DNA of 64,000 bases, taken from Manduca sexta (taxonomy: Eukaryota > Arthropoda > Insecta > Lepidoptera > Sphingidae). Made by a program: the position numbers and the translations under genes. How positions within the stretch are numbered: the first letter of the stretch is position 1; every line of letters starts with the position of its first letter. This document shows, piece by piece, positions 60,988 to 64,000 of this stretch. Location: NCBI RefSeq assembly GCF_014839805.1, contig NC_051134.1:12245170-12309169 (forward strand). Direction: 5' to 3'. The notes below the pieces were generated by a model. The model did no database searches and had not been told where the DNA came from. It saw nothing but the letters and a program-made list of their open reading frames with translations.

Positions 60988-61450
60988 TCTATACTATTAT
61001 ATAAAGCTGAAGAGTTTTTTGTTTGAACGTGCTAATCTCAGGAACTATTTAGATTCGAATTTGAAAATTCTTTTAGTGTTGGATAGTCTTTACGCCTAGT
61101 CTTTAGTCTTTACGTCTTTATTTACGCGAAGAAAGCGTTATGATTAATATGAGTGGAGCATCAATGAAAAATATTGGAATAACGGGAAAATTTAATCATT
61201 TTGTGTACTTCCATTGCCTGCGCTGCGTAAACAGTTAGTTATGCAACAATCTTGTTCCTCTTAAAAAGGTCATAAAAATATATTATAACAAAAAGTCCTC
61301 CGCCGCATCTATAACCCAACGGATATCGATGAAATTTGGTGTGGAGATCATTTGAGCCTTAAAAAGGACATAGGCTTTCTAACCTGAGAAAATATATAGT
61401 GGGCCTTTTATTTTGGAAAACATTATTATCCTGGAAAAATCTGTAAAACA
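60988..61450 (+). mobile_element. Helitron-like element, 3' end lost
   Basis: The 5' terminus TCTATACTATTATATAAAGC is intact, followed by GAACGTGCTAATCTCAGGAA, CGCTGCGTAAACAGTTAG and GTCCTCCGCCGCATCTATAA. The hairpin and CTAG end are not recognisable after about 61445. Confidence 0.6.
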
Positions 61451-63200
61451 ATTTAAAAGATTTATTTTCAAATCAAATACTTAAGTCTTGTTCTTCCAAT
61501 TATATTGTGGCTTCCATGGTTTATTAGTAAGTCTTTAAGTCCCAATGGAAACCATTATGATATTTTATATATCAGTTTTATATCGGGACGGCACTGTTTA
61601 AAAGAAAATTGAAATGCAGTACTGTACTATTTTGATACGTAGTTCAATTTACCAAACGAGAGGTAGGTAATGAATGAAAGTAAAATATAACTTTAATTAC
61701 GATAAGGTTAATTTGTATTAAAAAATGATACGTTAAATTTTATTTATTATATATAGGTACAAACCTAAATTAATTATAATTATACCTTACGCACCTTTAA
61801 TCGACACTAAGAGCTCCAATAATCGACTATCCAGTCTCCGACAGTAATCAGTAGGGACCGGATTATACGTCAGGAGATAGCTGTTCTACTGATATCTTGA
61901 CTGACTGAACGCACTACATTATCGCCAATAAATTATACTTATCCATGCGATGGCTGGTGGGGCTGTTTTCAACGTGTTCGACTAACAAAACCTCGTTACT
62001 ATGTCTATATGACGCTGATTCAGTGATTCACAGGAATTTATTGACAGTTTTGATAAAACATCAGTCCATCACTATGCAGTAGAGATATGAATGCTATTTT
62101 AATAGTGGAGAAGACCAGGATCAACATTTTCAAAATATCTGTGGTTTAGTCAGCTGGAAAAGTAATGGCTTCAGTTTTCTGGAATTCAAAGGCTAAAATT
62201 ATGGTCTATTAAGCAGAAGACAGTAAATGGCGCGTACTTCAGTCCTATGGCCAGCAGTGGATTGCTATAAGAGGATGATGATGTTAAGAATCGATTTAAT
62301 GGAATCGTATCCATTCTAACTAGTAATTTAATTAAGACATGAACGACAAAAAAATGTATATTATAAATTTTAATTATTTGGGTACCTACCTATTTTTTGT
62401 GATCCATTTAAAGTCCACTTTCTTTAGTGCTATAAGAATTAGTCCGCCCCTAATTCTCTTCTAATATACCACTAGCATTTTACTGCAGTAGGTAGGAATT
62501 TGGGATTTCTTACTTATATTAAAAAAAGATTCTATATTAGGGCCACACCCTAACAATTAACATTTAAATCATTTATCAACAAGCATTTGAAATTATTAAG
62601 TATAATCTACCTATTATTTGCATTTCATAACATATTTAAATTTTATGCAACAATTTGAATACTTATGACGTAAGTACATAAAATATTATATGTACAGTGT
62701 TCCACGTGCCCGCGGATTGTAATAACATTATTTAGTATGTAATCGTTACTCATTGATTTCATATTTTTAGTACTTTCTTCATAATTTTATCGTCTACCTC
62801 CTCATTATGTTTTACGTTTTATTTAAATATGTTGTTAATGGTAAATGCTGCGTTCACCCATTAATAGCACACATACTTATCAGATGCTGTCTGTACCTTA
62901 TTGCTTTTTTTATATTGAATGATGTAATATGTAGTGCTGTTGGTGTGCCTTATCACAAATATATAAATGAACATTATTATTATTTGTTTGTAAGCAATTG
63001 TAAGATTCACCCACAGCAATGCAGCTGATTTAATTTTTACCCTACAACGAATAATCTAGGTGGAATAATGCTCCCGATACCATATTAGGTACTTACCCTG
63101 CATATGGGTATATCCAGATATAAGTAGGTACTTATCTTGGATATCGTCATACTTCTTTTAGGTTATAATTTTAGATAGAATTGTTTTTTATGCTTTTAAT
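61451..63200. other. Gene-free stretch with a possible non-LTR tail
   Basis: At about 62225-62285, CAGTCCTATGGCCAGCAGTG, then TAAGAGGATGATGATG, resembles the 3' end of insect non-LTR elements that finish in GATGAT repeats. A 73-codon frame at 62807-63028 has no recognisable domain. Nothing else is supported. Confidence 0.35.
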
Positions 63201-63204
63201 TTTT

Positions 63205-63300
63205 ATGTATAACTAGCTTCCGCTCGCAGCTTCGCCCGCGTGGATTTCGGACTTCAAAAATGGAGCCGGTCGCGAACGTTCGAGAATGTTCGTTTTACGA
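63205..63300 (-). mobile_element. Reversed hairpin end of a Helitron-like repeat
   Basis: AACTAGCTTCCGCTCGCAGC and TTCGCCCGCGTGG form the reversed CTAG-plus-hairpin terminus seen at 20811 and 41418. The remainder of the body is not recognisable. Confidence 0.5.
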
Positions 63301-63527
63301 AGCTACTCGCTAGGTGATTCGCTAGCCTCTAGGTGCCAAGCAAGCCGCCTGCCTGTGCGTTCGCGACCTTATGTATATACAAAAATAATCCTTATAGCAT
63401 GATTCAGTATTCACGCATGATGGCTTATTATTAGCGTATTTCATGTATAACTTTGGTGTTTCTATACCGATTTCTATGATTCTTTTTTATGGAATATTTA
63501 ATAATGTTAACTTTTTTAATTAGGGAT

Positions 63528-63913
63528 GACTGAGAGTGTTATAAACGTAAGAGTAGACAAATATAATGAGAAAGCTTCGAACTGCTAAGCTATCGGGAGT
63601 TACACGTGTTATTGTGAGTCAACCATAAATTATAGACATATGCTGTCGTGGGATATTTTTTACATAATTTTAAGGAGAACATTTCCGTCATACATGATTT
63701 CTGTGTAGCTTTAACCATTAAGGTTGCACACGCGACGGAAGCTTAAAAAATGGAGTAACTTCTCCCGTTTTCCCAACATTTCCCTTCACTGCTCTGCTCC
63801 CATTAATTGTAGCGTGATGAAAAGTATACTATAACCAGCACAGGAGTATGACAAATAATTGTACCAAGTTTCGTTAAAATCCGTCGAGTAGTTTTTGTTT
63901 CTATAACGGTTAT

Positions 63914-63946
<33 letters not shown>

Positions 63947-63985
63947 AATTTTACTAATTGCATTTTTGGCATCAGTATCGAGCCC
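63528..63985 (+). mobile_element. Retroelement-like repeat R5, second copy
   Basis: This copy is nearly identical to 21828-22275 base for base, including GACAAATATAATGAGAAAGC, TACATGATTTCTGTGTAGCT and TATACAGACAGACAGACAGA. It has a longer CAGA run than the other copy. High identity implies recent movement or recent duplication. The GC-rich leader present at 21750-21827 is absent here. Confidence 0.6.
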
Positions 63986-64000
63986 TAATCACCCCCTGAT

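Overview
The window looks like AT-rich nuclear DNA of a lepidopteran insect (a moth or butterfly). This rests on three things: a split, intron-rich animal-type aldehyde dehydrogenase (ALDH) locus; tRNA-derived SINEs ending in ATT or GTAT repeats; and Helitron-like repeats ending in a GC-rich hairpin plus CTAG, a type common in lepidopteran genomes. No species is assigned. There are no operons, rRNA or CRISPR arrays, and no convincing stand-alone tRNA genes.

The only intact gene I can support is an 11-exon, minus-strand ALDH1-type gene (ALDH-B) at 48905-56321. By hand splicing it encodes a 486-residue cytosolic enzyme with all the usual catalytic residues. It belongs to a decayed tandem cluster, all on the minus strand. 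ALDH-A (36205-43796) has the same exon plan but carries two in-frame stops, a 1-bp insertion, a lost splice donor and no final exon. An older relic, ALDH-P (about 19527-29773), survives as scattered exons with stops, frameshifts and deletions. An orphan last exon (ALDH-C, about 60072-60141) has a destroyed acceptor. Exons 6 and 8 of A and B are about 97% identical, while the flanking exons 5 and 7 are only about 80-85% identical. This mosaic suggests local gene conversion between the live gene and the dead one.

Layout: 1-15.5 kb holds no recognisable gene and many transposon relics, including a nested foldback hAT-like array at 12.0-13.0 kb. At 15.58-15.83 kb a GC-rich block followed by a strong donor site looks like a promoter and 5' untranslated exon of a leftward gene whose coding part is not identified here. 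19.5-29.8 kb is the ancient ALDH relic, riddled with repeats. 32.1-34.65 kb is a DNA transposon with 35-bp perfect inverted ends and a frameshifted DUF7869-like transposase candidate. 36-44 kb is the recent ALDH pseudogene, 44-48.8 kb is intergenic repeats, 48.9-56.3 kb is the intact gene, and 56.5-64 kb is repeats plus the orphan exon.

I found no clearly new multi-gene system. The most interesting material is the ALDH birth-and-death cluster with mosaic identity, the transposon with its repeated subterminal motif, the 123-bp dimeric repeat array in a Helitron-like element, and the foldback hAT array.
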